DNA of 64,000 nucleotides, from the NCBI GenBank assembly GCA_002717655.1, contig PBAY01000044.1, positions 1-64,000 of the forward strand, written 5' to 3'. This stretch comes from Phycisphaerae bacterium. GTDB lineage: Bacteria > Planctomycetota > Phycisphaerae > Phycisphaerales > SM1A02. The notes beneath the pieces are model-generated. The model saw only the letters and a program-made list of their open reading frames with translations, was not told where the DNA came from and searched no databases. This document shows positions 35,204 through 43,911 of the stretch, piece after piece. The stretch's first letter is position 1. Every line of letters starts with the position of its first letter. The translations under genes were made by a program, and so were the position numbers.

Positions 35204-35209
35204 TATCCT
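35204..35209 (+). promoter_or_regulatory. -10 box 6 nt before the YhaM-like gene (leaderless signature)
   Basis: TATCCT, a 6-nt spacer and the ATG at 35216, with no Shine-Dalgarno and no convincing -35 box. It lies 22 nt after the nnrD stop, so the gene can have its own transcript. Confidence 0.4.
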
Positions 35210-35215
35210 CGGATC

Positions 35216-36229
35216 ATGGCTGAACAAAATGTCTTCATGAATCCAAGCCTGCGGGAGCTTGAGCCCGGGAGCTATATCCGCGGGGGTATCTACGCGATCA
35301 TCAACCCTCAGATCGGTACCAACCGCAATGGCGGTAAGTACCTCAAGTGTCTGCTGCGTGATGCAAGTGGTGAAGTCGCGGGTCGCAAGTGGAAACTGGA
35401 CGGGTTCGATCTCGAGGATTGCCGATCCACAGGATTCGTTCGCCTTGATGGCGAGGTTGTCGAGTTCAATGGTCAGCCACAGGTCAATATCCATGACATC
35501 GAGGCGGAGCGAGTGGCGGAATCCGATCTCATCCGCCTGCTTCCTCATACGAAATTCGATGTCGACATGATGTTCAAGGAAGTCATGGGTCTGCTGGATT
35601 CCATGACACATCCCGCCATGAAGGCACTGGCCCGCCGCTACACCGAGGATCAGGAGTTGATGAAGGCCTTTCGTCGCAGCCCTGCGGCAATGGTCATGCA
35701 TCATGCCTGGGTCGGAGGACTCCTGGAGCACACGTGGCAGCTCATGCGAGTCGCGAACCGGACCGTGGAGTGTTATGTCGATGCTTCCGGACGCCCCAAG
35801 CTGAATCGCGATCTGGTGCTCATGGGCCTGTTTCTCCATGATCTGGGCAAGACCACCGAGCTGTACTGGGACAAGGGCTTCGGCTACACCACGGAGGGCA
35901 ATCTGGTCGGGCATATCGCCCGGGGATCGCTCTGGCTTGAGGATTGTGCCCGTGATCTTGACCCCCCCTTGCCCGAGGATGCGCTGGCGGTTCTGCACAA
36001 CATCATCCTGAGCCATCACGGTGAGCCGGAATACGGCGCACTTCGTCCACCCATGACGCCCGAAGCGGTACTCGTCTCGCAGCTGGACAATCTCGATGCA
36101 CGAGTGGCCATGTCGCTGGGTGCGGTTGATCCTTCCGGTGAAGGACGACGGGTTGGGGGAGATCCGTTCACAGAACGTGCATCGGGGACCGGCGCTCGGA
36201 TGTATCGCCATGATCCACTTCCGGAATGA
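35216..36229 (+). CDS. 3'-5' exoribonuclease, YhaM-like (OB fold + HD domain)
   Basis: A 337-aa protein. The N-terminal OB-fold (about 15-110) contains GGKYLKCLLRDASGEVAGRKW. The HD domain (about 150-320) shows MHHAWVGGLLEHTWQL, LFLHDLGKTTEL, a HIARGS helix and LSHHGEPEYGALRPPMTPEAV, the YhaM arrangement for a metal-dependent nuclease. YhaM degrades RNA from the 3' end. I chose the ATG at 35216 because the longer frame upstream lies over nnrD and has no start signal. An HD phosphohydrolase of another specificity is possible. Confidence 0.87.
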   Translation: MAEQNVFMNPSLRELEPGSYIRGGIYAIINPQIGTNRNGGKYLKCLLRDASGEVAGRKWKLDGFDLEDCRSTGFVRLDGEVVEFNGQPQVNIHDIEAERVAESDLIRLLPHTKFDVDMMFKEVMGLLDSMTHPAMKALARRYTEDQELMKAFRRSPAAMVMHHAWVGGLLEHTWQLMRVANRTVECYVDASGRPKLNRDLVLMGLFLHDLGKTTELYWDKGFGYTTEGNLVGHIARGSLWLEDCARDLDPPLPEDALAVLHNIILSHHGEPEYGALRPPMTPEAVLVSQLDNLDARVAMSLGAVDPSGEGRRVGGDPFTERASGTGARMYRHDPLPE

Positions 36230-36282
36230 ATGTCCCAGATCCAGTGCGTTATCCACTACACTGATCCGTCCATTCATTCTCC

Positions 36283-37050
36283 ATGTCACGTCGCAAGAAC
36301 ATCCTGATTGGAATACCGGTCTACAACGAGGCAGCTTTCGTCACGGAAGTTCTCGAAGAAGTCCGTCAGTACGCTGATGACATTCTTGTCATCGATGATG
36401 GATCCACCGACTCGACCGCAAGACTGCTCTCTGAGCAGCCGGTGAAGGTGGTGCGTCATTCCACGAATCGTGGATATGGACGTTCCACGAGAGACATGAT
36501 CCGCTGGGCTGCCGAAGACGGATTCGAATGGTTGATCACCATGGACTGTGACCGTCAGCATGAGCCCGCGACCATCCCTGTATTCGCGGATCGCATTGCC
36601 CGGGATGATGTCGATGTGATTTCAGGAAGTCGTTATCTGATGGAACATGATGGCGATGACTCTCCACCCGAAGACCGCCAGAACATCAATCGACTGATCA
36701 CCGAGGAACTCAATCACCGGCTTGATCTCAGGCTCACTGATGCCTTCTGTGGTTTCAAGGCGTATCGCATCAGTGCCTGCAAATCCCTGAGGCTGGATGT
36801 CGATGGTTATGACTTCCCGATGCAGTTCTGGGTTCGAGCAGTTGCCGCAGGCCTCAAGATCGATGAATTGCCAGTTCGATTGATCTACAACGATCCAAGT
36901 CGATCGTTCGGAGGTCCGCTGGATGACTCCAGGAGGCGGCTTCGCATTTACCAGTCGACGCTGCATGAAGAACTGATTCGTTGTGCCAACAGCCTTCCGG
37001 CCGTGGCATCCAGTGGTCTTGGTCTGGATGATTCCAATATTCATGACTGA
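36283..37050 (+). CDS. glycosyltransferase family 2
   Basis: A 255-aa cytosolic GT-A enzyme. The nucleotide-sugar site begins IGIPVYNEAAFVTEVLEEV, followed by ILVIDDGSTDSTARLL, then the metal-binding DXD-like MDCDRQH near residue 90, and later LTDAFCGFKAYR. The last is typical of dolichyl-phosphate mannose/glucose synthase-like (DPM1/GtrB-type) members. There are no transmembrane segments. It overlaps the next gene by 8 nt, so the two may act together. Confidence 0.9.
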   Translation: MSRRKNILIGIPVYNEAAFVTEVLEEVRQYADDILVIDDGSTDSTARLLSEQPVKVVRHSTNRGYGRSTRDMIRWAAEDGFEWLITMDCDRQHEPATIPVFADRIARDDVDVISGSRYLMEHDGDDSPPEDRQNINRLITEELNHRLDLRLTDAFCGFKAYRISACKSLRLDVDGYDFPMQFWVRAVAAGLKIDELPVRLIYNDPSRSFGGPLDDSRRRLRIYQSTLHEELIRCANSLPAVASSGLGLDDSNIHD

Positions 37051-38362
37051 TCAATCAGGATTCAATCAGCCTGTTCTCCGCTTCCATCCTCCTGCCAGTC
37101 ACGGCACGGGTTCGGATCTACCCACCGATCTCATTCGAGAAACCAGACGTGCGCTGAGGCTTCCTGATACCGGGCCGGTTATTGCTACGGGGCATGCACC
37201 GGCGAACTGGCATCCGGGCATTCTTGCGAAGTTCATGGCGATGCGAGCCCTGGCTCAGGACACGTCGGCCTGTCCGGTTGTCGTCAACATCGATACCGTT
37301 CCTGCGGATCCTGGCGTGATCGAGGTCCCATGGGTCGATGCCGATGGCTTCCCCTGCAGCAGCAGCATCAAGTTGTTCGAGACCAAGATGGATCGTGCGC
37401 TTGGGATGCAGCCAGCGACGGTCCCGGCTGAACTGGGTTGGCCTCCCGGGACATTCGGTCCTCAGCAGGAAGCGGTGGAGAAGCGTATTGAGTCCATCCG
37501 CAATGCCGGAGGAGATGTCTCTCTGGCAACCCAGCTTCTTCGATCGCAGATCGAACTTGCTCGCAAATGGATCGGACGCCCGAATGTCGTTCAGGCATCG
37601 CGGCTTCTTCAGACGGGTTGCGGACGCTGGTTGCTTGAGCGGATGCAGCGAGATGCGAGCCGATGTGTCCAGGCCTACAACGCGGCGGTGAGTGTTGATC
37701 CGGATGCGGGAATTCCACAATTGGATGAGTCCATGGGCGAATTGCCGCTCTGGGATGTTCGAGGCGAAGGTCGACGGACGGCCCGCCGGCAGGAACTGGA
37801 TTCAGCGAGCCTTCTTCCCAAGGCGTTGGTCATCACCGCAATCATGAGGCTGTCCGGATGCGATCTCTTCATCCATGGCACTGGAGGCGCTCGCTATGAC
37901 GCCCTGATGGAGGGCTGGATCAGACAATGGCTCGGACTTGAAGTTGCCCCATTCATGGTGGTGAGTGCAGATGCCTGTCTTGATCTTCCTGATGTGGAGA
38001 CCATCGCTCGAGTTGGCCAGGAACTACTGGCCAAAGGGAGACGGGCCTATCACGATCCAGAATCCATGGAAGTCGCCGCGGAGTCATCTTCACCCGGACC
38101 TCGGAAACGTGCAGCGCTTGAAAGTATCGAGTCAGCACCACGGGGCAGCACGGCTCGTCGTGAGGCTTATGCGTTGATGCATGAGACGATTGCGGAACTC
38201 CGGGAGGAACCTCGTGAGTCAGCCTCTCGAGTTGCTGACCGTGTTCGAGAAGCTCGGCGAACCACTACTCGTCGCGACTGGGACTTCATCTTCTATCCCG
38301 AGGAAGTTCTTGATCATCTGGCTGATGAGATCGATGCGACTGTTGTCGACGGCTGCCGTTGA
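37043..38362 (+). CDS. hypothetical protein, planctomycete-type, unknown function
   Basis: A 439-aa protein that I cannot assign. Recognisable segments are ATGHAPANWHPGILAKF (about 45-61), LPKALVITAIMRL, LFIHGTGGARYDALMEGW (near 290) and FMVVSADACLDLP. The His-Pro-Gly and Gly-Thr-Gly-Gly motifs look like a conserved active site. There is no signal peptide or membrane segment. It begins inside the last codons of the GT2 gene, which supports co-translation and a role in the same glycan or glycoconjugate pathway. I considered a BshC-type ligase but could not find enough shared motifs. Confidence 0.75.
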   Translation: MTDQSGFNQPVLRFHPPASHGTGSDLPTDLIRETRRALRLPDTGPVIATGHAPANWHPGILAKFMAMRALAQDTSACPVVVNIDTVPADPGVIEVPWVDADGFPCSSSIKLFETKMDRALGMQPATVPAELGWPPGTFGPQQEAVEKRIESIRNAGGDVSLATQLLRSQIELARKWIGRPNVVQASRLLQTGCGRWLLERMQRDASRCVQAYNAAVSVDPDAGIPQLDESMGELPLWDVRGEGRRTARRQELDSASLLPKALVITAIMRLSGCDLFIHGTGGARYDALMEGWIRQWLGLEVAPFMVVSADACLDLPDVETIARVGQELLAKGRRAYHDPESMEVAAESSSPGPRKRAALESIESAPRGSTARREAYALMHETIAELREEPRESASRVADRVREARRTTTRRDWDFIFYPEEVLDHLADEIDATVVDGCR

Positions 38363-38364
38363 GA

Positions 38365-39810
38365 TCAGCGTGTCTTGAGTCCGGCCTGATCCCAGATCTG
38401 TGTGATTCGTTCTGGCGTAGTCGCCTCGATGACCAATCCATCCGGGTTGCGTTGGCGGATCATGCCCTCGGAACCGTATTCGGCAATGGCCGGAAGTCCT
38501 GAATCATCAAGCCAGGTTCGAAGGATCCATGTTGATTCACCTTGATCGCCGAGGCTCCATTCATCTCTGCGACTGCCCAGTTGTGGTGTTGCATTTCGAT
38601 GATCGAAGAAGGCGTAGCTCATGGCCACTGGATCGGATTTGGGAAGAAAAAGCCCCAGAATCCCGACCAGAGGGCGAGGCATCCACGGTTCGGGTGTTTC
38701 CCATTCATAGGGTTCTCGCAGGTTGATCTCATCATCCTGCTTGATGACCATCAGGCGTGGTCGAGGTTCGCCGAGGCTTGGTGGAGATCGGAAGCCGAAC
38801 TCCTTTTCAGTTCGGGTAGCCGCTCCCTGCCTGCGGGTAACCGTGGCCGTCCAGGCTTCATCTTCCAGATCCCATGACATCCAATACAGACCAAGCATGT
38901 CGAGGTAGATCTCACGATCGGCTTCTGCGATGACTCTTGAATGGATGCGAAGGAGAAATCCTTCTTCCTGTTCCGCGGTGTTGTAGGAGTCCGGGTTCTT
39001 GCGGATCTGAATGGCACCCATGGGTGCGGCCGTGATACTGAAGATGCTGTAGGCCACTTCGGTATCAGCTTCACCGGGCGGGCCGGGTCGGTACGCCCGG
39101 CGATAGGAGACATGCCCATTCAGCTTTCTGAGCGTGGCTTCATCAAGCTGCTCCAGAATCGCCTTGGTGGCATCGGCTTCAACCCGTGCATTGAGTCCTG
39201 CAAGGACGGGACCTCGGATGGCGATTGATTCGAGAGACTGGTTGATCAGTGGTTTGACACGTGGCAGATGACGGGGAAGCGTGATGGAGGTGGCCACGAT
39301 GTATCGGAGTTGTCCTCTGATCCGACCTTGCGGTAGCACGAGCCAGCCGAAGATCACTTTCTTGCCATTTTCCAGTGTTTCCTCGACCCAGGCCAGATGG
39401 CCAAGGGCTTCATCCTGTCGAAACGGTTGTTCATCCAGAATCTTGAGCGAGCTCCCTGATCCAGCATCCTGGCTGAGCATCAGGCGACGGATCATGGCTT
39501 CAGCGGTGGGGTCGTCAGTCGGGGTCGATTCAAGGCGGAGGCTCCAGGTCGGGCTTTCACTTCCGTCCCGAACGACAAAAAAAGGATCATCTCCATCCTG
39601 TTTTGTGGCAATGACCGCACCCTCTGGAAGGGTCATGCTCATGCCGACCTCATTGCTGATGAAGACCTCGCCAGCTTGGCCGGCAAGCCCCTCTGAAGCA
39701 GCCTCAAGGGGCATGTCCGGATAACTTCCCCCTTTTGCGCCCTCTGAAGGCCGACTTTCAGGATCTGGCTGCCCGATAAACAAGCATATAAGGATGGCGA
39801 TGAGGTTCAT
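38365..39810 (-). CDS. secreted hypothetical protein
   Basis: A 481-aa exported protein. A short signal peptide (MNLIAILICLFIGQ) precedes a low-complexity Glu/Ser/Pro region (about 15-60). A mixed alpha/beta body of about 400 residues follows, with no motif I recognise; it contains repeated short strands and Trp-rich segments such as GLYWMSWDLEDEAWTATV. I chose the ATG at 39810 over 39813 because TACAGT lies exactly 6 nt upstream with CTGACA 17 nt further. There is no Shine-Dalgarno. It converges with the unknown gene at 37043-38362, 2 nt apart. Confidence 0.8.
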   Translation of the reverse strand: MNLIAILICLFIGQPDPESRPSEGAKGGSYPDMPLEAASEGLAGQAGEVFISNEVGMSMTLPEGAVIATKQDGDDPFFVVRDGSESPTWSLRLESTPTDDPTAEAMIRRLMLSQDAGSGSSLKILDEQPFRQDEALGHLAWVEETLENGKKVIFGWLVLPQGRIRGQLRYIVATSITLPRHLPRVKPLINQSLESIAIRGPVLAGLNARVEADATKAILEQLDEATLRKLNGHVSYRRAYRPGPPGEADTEVAYSIFSITAAPMGAIQIRKNPDSYNTAEQEEGFLLRIHSRVIAEADREIYLDMLGLYWMSWDLEDEAWTATVTRRQGAATRTEKEFGFRSPPSLGEPRPRLMVIKQDDEINLREPYEWETPEPWMPRPLVGILGLFLPKSDPVAMSYAFFDHRNATPQLGSRRDEWSLGDQGESTWILRTWLDDSGLPAIAEYGSEGMIRQRNPDGLVIEATTPERITQIWDQAGLKTR

Positions 39811-39816
39811 CATGGA

Positions 39817-39845
39817 ACTGTACTCTTGGAACCAGCTGATGTCAG
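39817..39845 (-). promoter_or_regulatory. sigma70 promoter giving a leaderless start
   Basis: On the minus strand CTGACA (39845-39840), a 17-nt spacer and TACAGT (39822-39817) form a good -35/-10 pair. The start codon follows after 6 nt, so transcription should begin at the ATG. This is the clearest leaderless promoter in the window. Confidence 0.6.
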
Positions 39846-39902
39846 CTTGGGCGGAAGGGTGGTTGAGCCTGAAGTCGTCTCACTTGATCGCCCTTGATGG
39901 CC

Positions 39903-39930
39903 TTGACAACAAGGGCTGGAAACGTATCAT
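39903..39930 (+). promoter_or_regulatory. sigma70 promoter of the rpsJ ribosomal operon
   Basis: TTGACA (39903-39908), a 16-nt spacer and TATCAT (39925-39930): perfect -35 and four of six matches at -10. Transcription would start near 39937 and leave a leader of about 115 nt before rpsJ. An 8-bp inverted repeat (39924-39931 with 39978-39985) overlaps the start. A second, weaker pair (TTGCAT 39971-39976, TTGATA 39995-40000) lies downstream. Confidence 0.6.
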
Positions 39931-40052
39931 CGTCGTTTCGCCTGCGGTCGCTGTGGCCGTGGGCGTTGTCTTGCATTGATGATACAGAAACCCCTTGATA
40001 GGACCAGTGAACGGCGTTTGACGTCTGTTTGACTGGTAGGAACAGCAGGTTC

Positions 40053-40361
40053 ATGGCAGCGGTGAAGATCAAGATTCGAATGGAAGCTTACGATCACCAG
40101 GCGTTGGACGTCTCGGCGAAAGAGATCGTTGAGCACGCCAAGCGTACGGGCGCACGTGTTGCGGGACCGATTCCGCTGCCCACGCGTCGTGAGGTTTACA
40201 CCGTCAACCGCTCTACATTCGTGAACAAGAAGTCACGAGAGCAGTTTGAGATTCGAACTCACAAGCGAATCATCAACATTGAAGAGCCAAATGCTCGAAC
40301 TGTTGAAGCTTTGAACCGACTCGTTGTTCCCGCGGGTGTCTTTGTAAGGATCAAGGCCTGA
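40053..40361 (+). CDS. rpsJ: 30S ribosomal protein S10
   Basis: 102 aa, normal length. [23 protein letters not shown] and [35 protein letters not shown] are the S10 signatures. It is the first gene of the cluster; rpsL, rpsG, fusA and tuf are not upstream. S10 is also the transcription antitermination factor NusE. I chose the ATG at 40053; the frame extends to 40029 without a ribosome site. Confidence 0.97.
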   Translation: MAAVKIKIRMEAYDHQALDVSAKEIVEHAKRTGARVAGPIPLPTRREVYTVNRSTFVNKKSREQFEIRTHKRIINIEEPNARTVEALNRLVVPAGVFVRIKA

Positions 40362-40464
40362 CACGTCTTGCTGAAATGAAGTGACGTGACCGGCCCTGAC
40401 AGGCAGGCCGGATCGCGAGAAACGAGCCTGTGTTGTTGATGATTGGTTAAGGAAGGGTCGGGCA

Positions 40465-41142
40465 ATGGCTTCGGCGATGCTTGGAAGAAAGCTCGGGATG
40501 ACACGTTACTTCACCGAAGAAGGTGTCAATATTCCTGTGACGGTCATCCAGGCCGGTCCCTGTGTTGTCACGCAGGTCAAGACCGAAGAGGTCGATGGCT
40601 ATTCCGCCGTGCAGATCGGCTATGAGGACCTTGCTCCTCGCCGCAGCACCATGCCTGTCATCGGACATGACCATCGTGCCGGCACCGCACCAAAGCGTTT
40701 CCATCGCGAATTGCGAACGGATGACGTGGATGTGGAGCTGGGTGACACGATTACCGTCGATTGCTTCGAGGATGTTCAGTACGTGGATATCTGTGGCCGA
40801 AGCAAGGGCAAGGGCTTCCAGGGTGGCATGAAGCGTCATAACTTCTCCGGCCTCGAAGCTTCCCATGGTGTGAAGCGGCGTCATCGCTCGGTCGGTTCCA
40901 TCGGCGGCCACTCGGCCAATCTGGGTACAGGACCCAAGCTGAAGAAGGGCAAGCGAATGCCCGGTCACATGGGTGATGTGAACGTGACGGCGAGAAGCCT
41001 TCCCGTGGTGGCCATCGACAGTGAAAAGAATTTGTTGCTTGTGAAGGGCTCGGTACCAGGACCGAACAACAGTTGTGTGTTCATCCGTTCCGCAGTCCGT
41101 TTGAATCGTAAGAAGTCTTCTAAGGGAAACAAGGGGAAGTAG
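40465..41142 (+). CDS. rplC: 50S ribosomal protein L3
   Basis: 225 aa, normal length. LGRKLGMTRYFTEEGVNIPVTVIQAGPC at the N-terminus and GKGFQGGMKRHNFSG...SHGVKRRHRSVGSIG in the loop that reaches the peptidyl transferase centre identify it. The C-terminus is Lys-rich. It is separated from rplD by an unusually long spacer. Confidence 0.97.
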   Translation: MASAMLGRKLGMTRYFTEEGVNIPVTVIQAGPCVVTQVKTEEVDGYSAVQIGYEDLAPRRSTMPVIGHDHRAGTAPKRFHRELRTDDVDVELGDTITVDCFEDVQYVDICGRSKGKGFQGGMKRHNFSGLEASHGVKRRHRSVGSIGGHSANLGTGPKLKKGKRMPGHMGDVNVTARSLPVVAIDSEKNLLLVKGSVPGPNNSCVFIRSAVRLNRKKSSKGNKGK

Positions 41143-41355
41143 CACAGTCATCGCGCTGGCGGAGCAATCCGCGGGCGGTTTTCAAGGCCGGCAACGCAAG
41201 GGCGTCACGGAACCGGAAAACGACGACAAGTACTTCAAACGCCGAGTCGCAGTCCTACCCGGGCTCGTCAGCATGAATCACCACCGTGGTGATTGAACGA
41301 GAGCCCCGGAGGGCAAGGCGCAACGGGCAGCCAAGCTGCCAAGGTGTGAGTGACC
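41143..41355 (+). promoter_or_regulatory. 213-nt structured spacer before rplD, possible autoregulatory leader
   Basis: No gene fits here. Near the 3' end a 9-bp inverted repeat (41276-41284 with 41286-41294) sits inside a longer stem (41261-41268 with 41297-41306, one 2-nt bulge). Further upstream CGGTTTTC and GAAAACG can pair across about 40 nt. This is far longer than any other gap in the cluster apart from the region before rpsJ. It may hold an L4-binding leader, an internal promoter, or an RNA processing site. Confidence 0.45.
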
Positions 41356-42012
41356 ATGATTGAATTACCCGTAACAGACAAGACGGGAAAGAAGGTCGAT
41401 ACCCTCCAGATCGACGAGGCAAGCCTCGGATCAGAGGTCAGGCCGTCCCTGCTCAAGCAGGCCTATGTGATGTTCCACGCGAACCGTCGCATCGGCGCTG
41501 CACGAACGAAGAGCCGTGGGATGGTAGAAGGTTCGACCCGTAAGCTCTATAGACAGAAGGGGACAGGCAACGCCCGAGTAGGTAACGCACGAACAGTCGT
41601 GCGTAAGGGTGGTGGCGTGGCCTTTGCCAAGACTGCTGACACAGGCAAATTCCGCCAGCGAATGCCCAAGCGGATGCGTCAGCTCGCCAATCGCAATGCC
41701 CTTCTGGCCAAACTGGTTGACAGTGAAGTCAAGTGCGTTGATTCGCTGGAGATGGGCGAGCCCAAGACCAGTGAGTTCCGCGGCACGCTTGATGCACTTG
41801 GTGTCGATCGTACCTGCCTGGTCGCTCTGGCTCCAAGCAGTCGCAATACAGCGCTTTCGGCCCGCAACCTCGAGCATGTCGACACGATTCGCATTGATCA
41901 GCTCAATGCATTTGAACTGCTTAACCACCGATATCTCGTCGTGGACAAGGCCTCTCTGATGGCATTCCTCGATGGAAGCTGTTTCGGTGATGACAACCAG
42001 GAGGCTGCCTGA
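41356..42012 (+). CDS. rplD: 50S ribosomal protein L4
   Basis: 218 aa. The conserved extended loop is visible in GAARTKSRGMVEGSTRKLYRQKGTGNARVG. The globular part has LALLAK-like helices (NRNALLAKLVDSE) and HRYLVVDKASLMAF at the end. I chose the ATG at 41356 rather than the GTG at 41350. In E. coli L4 represses its own operon; here the long spacer in front of it makes a similar role possible. Confidence 0.95.
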   Translation: MIELPVTDKTGKKVDTLQIDEASLGSEVRPSLLKQAYVMFHANRRIGAARTKSRGMVEGSTRKLYRQKGTGNARVGNARTVVRKGGGVAFAKTADTGKFRQRMPKRMRQLANRNALLAKLVDSEVKCVDSLEMGEPKTSEFRGTLDALGVDRTCLVALAPSSRNTALSARNLEHVDTIRIDQLNAFELLNHRYLVVDKASLMAFLDGSCFGDDNQEAA

Positions 42013-42290
42013 TGCTTGCAACTGAAGTTATTCGGCGACCAGTCGTGACGGAGAAGGCGGCCTTTGCCTCCGGGATGTTCAATCGCCACACCTTTGAGGT
42101 GAATCGAACAGCCCGCAAGGCGGATGTCAAAGCCGCAATTGAAGAGCTTTACGGCGTTCGTGTCCTGTCCGTGTCCATCCAGAATCGAAAGGGTCAGATG
42201 CGGCGAAGCCGGTTTGGCTACTGGAAGACGTCGGCGACGAAGCGTGCCATTGTCAAGATTCATGCAGACGACAGGATCGAACTGTTCTGA
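42012..42290 (+). CDS. rplW: 50S ribosomal protein L23
   Basis: 92 aa. It opens with EVIRRPVVTEKAAFAS; NRHTFEVNRTARKADVKAAIEELYGVRVLSV is the L23 core that borders the exit tunnel and docks SecY/trigger factor. The start overlaps the rplD stop by one base (TGATG). Confidence 0.96.
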   Translation: MLATEVIRRPVVTEKAAFASGMFNRHTFEVNRTARKADVKAAIEELYGVRVLSVSIQNRKGQMRRSRFGYWKTSATKRAIVKIHADDRIELF

Positions 42291-42335
42291 TACCACCAGG
42301 AGACGACACCGGGTTAGCCCGGGTCGGCGAGAACC

Positions 42336-43190
42336 ATGGCTATTCGAATCCACAAGCCAACGACAAACGGTCGACGAAACTCGTCGGTCAACATGCATGT
42401 TGAGGTGACCAAGAAGACACCAGAGAAGTCTCTTCTGCGTCCTCTTAACAAGAAGGGTGGCCGCAACAACCAGGGCAAGATCACTGTCCGTGGTCGAGGC
42501 GGTGGCCATAAGCGTCGTTATCGAGTTATTGATTTCAAGCGTCGCAAGGACGACATGGCGGCCAAGGTTATTGGTGTCGAATACGATCCCAACCGTTCCT
42601 GCCACATTGCCTTGCTGGAGTATGCCGACGGCGAACGCCGGTACATTCTCCATCCTGTCGGTCTTGAAGTAGGAGATGAAGTCCTCAGCTCCAATGAAGC
42701 AGTCGAGCCAAACAATGGCTGCTGCATGCCGTTGGACTTCATTCCCACGGGCCTTCAGGTTCATGCCATTGAATTCGAGCCTGGCAAGGGTGCCAGCATG
42801 TGTCGTGCAGCAGGCAGCTATGCCCAGCTGACGAACAAGGAAGGTCGTTGGGCCACACTGGTTCTGCCTTCCGGTGAGATTCGACAGGTCTCGCTTCGTT
42901 GCCGTGCGACTGTGGGTCAGGTTGGCAATACCGACCACCAGCTCGTGAAGCTCGGTAAGGCCGGTCGTAACCGTTGGCTGGGACGCCGTCCAAAGGTTCG
43001 TGGCATGGCCATGAGTCACCATGAGCATCCGCTGGGTGGTGGTGAAGGTCGTTCGAAGGGTGGTCGTACGCCGGCCAGTGCTTCGGGCGTGAAGTCGAAG
43101 GGTGGCCGTACCCGTCGTCGAGGCAAGGCCTCGGATGCACGGATTCTGCGGCGTCGCAAGAGCAAGCGTTACGGACAGTTGAAACTCTGA
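42336..43190 (+). CDS. rplB: 50S ribosomal protein L2
   Basis: 284 aa. NNQGKITVRGRGGGHKRRYRVIDFKR is the N-terminal signature, and RGMAMSHHEHPLGGGEGRSKGG is the conserved loop near the peptidyl transferase centre. Here the usual V-A-M-N-P-V-D-H-P-H-G-G-G-E-G is written A-M-S-H-H-E-H-P-L-G-G-G-E-G, so several normally invariant positions (N, P, V, D) differ, while His and the GGGEG run are kept. Confidence 0.96.
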   Translation: MAIRIHKPTTNGRRNSSVNMHVEVTKKTPEKSLLRPLNKKGGRNNQGKITVRGRGGGHKRRYRVIDFKRRKDDMAAKVIGVEYDPNRSCHIALLEYADGERRYILHPVGLEVGDEVLSSNEAVEPNNGCCMPLDFIPTGLQVHAIEFEPGKGASMCRAAGSYAQLTNKEGRWATLVLPSGEIRQVSLRCRATVGQVGNTDHQLVKLGKAGRNRWLGRRPKVRGMAMSHHEHPLGGGEGRSKGGRTPASASGVKSKGGRTRRRGKASDARILRRRKSKRYGQLKL

Positions 43191-43266
43191 GTACGAGAAA
43201 CGAGATAACGCTCGTGATGGCACGAGCCTGTTCATCATTGAATGATCAGCGGAGACGGATGAGACC

Positions 43267-43545
43267 ATGGGACGATCACTGAAAAAAGGACCGTTTGTAG
43301 ACGAGAAACTCTACGGCAAGGTCATGGCGCTTGGTGAGAGCGGCAAGAAGCCGATCAAGACCTGGGCACGTGCCTGCACCATTGTTCCCGAGTTTGTCGG
43401 GCACACCTTTCAGGTGCACAACGGACGTTCGTTTACAGATGTCTTTGTTACCGAGGATATGGTCGGCCATAAGCTCGGCGAGTTCTCCATTACCCGCATC
43501 TTCCGTGGGCATACCAACAAGAAGGAAGGCATCAAGTCGGGTTGA
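43267..43545 (+). CDS. rpsS: 30S ribosomal protein S19
   Basis: 92 aa, normal length. [14 protein letters not shown] at the start and [41 protein letters not shown] are S19 signatures. It binds 16S rRNA in the small-subunit head with S13. A 76-nt spacer separates it from rplB. Confidence 0.97.
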   Translation: MGRSLKKGPFVDEKLYGKVMALGESGKKPIKTWARACTIVPEFVGHTFQVHNGRSFTDVFVTEDMVGHKLGEFSITRIFRGHTNKKEGIKSG

Positions 43546-43575
43546 GTCTTCTCAACGCTCGCCTGGAGCATTGCT

Positions 43576-43908
43576 ATGTCTTATCAAGCAAGTCACAAAT
43601 TCGCACGTATCGCACCGCGTAAGGCACGACTGGTTGCCGACATGATTCGCGGAATGTCGATCGATGACGCCCTCAATTCTCTGGAGTTCTCCAAGAAGCG
43701 AGCGGCCTGGTATCTGAAGGCAGTCCTCAAATCGGCCATTGCCAATGCCGAAGAGGGTGAAGCCGATCTGGAACGTCTGGTTGTTCAAAGCAGCTGGGTG
43801 GATGAAGGTGCGACCATCAAGCGTTTCCGTCCAAAGGATCGTGGTCGAGCTCATCCAATCCGCAAGCGAACCAGTCATCTCCACATTGTTCTTGAGGAAG
43901 GGAACTGA
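43576..43908 (+). CDS. rplV: 50S ribosomal protein L22
   Basis: 110 aa, normal length. ASHKFARIAPRKARLVADMIRG at the start, SAIANAE in the middle, and the extended tunnel loop ending in DRGRAHPIRKRTSHLHIVLEEG are typical. rpsC follows after 3 nt. Confidence 0.96.
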   Translation: MSYQASHKFARIAPRKARLVADMIRGMSIDDALNSLEFSKKRAAWYLKAVLKSAIANAEEGEADLERLVVQSSWVDEGATIKRFRPKDRGRAHPIRKRTSHLHIVLEEGN

Positions 43909-43911
43909 TCC

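Noticed and set aside
35159-36289. 376-codon frame on the minus strand
   Set aside because: Antisense to the YhaM-like nuclease, which has full HD and OB motifs.
41898-43268. 456-codon frame on the minus strand
   Set aside because: Antisense to rplW and rplB. Its length follows from the codon bias of ribosomal genes; it has no start signal or motif.
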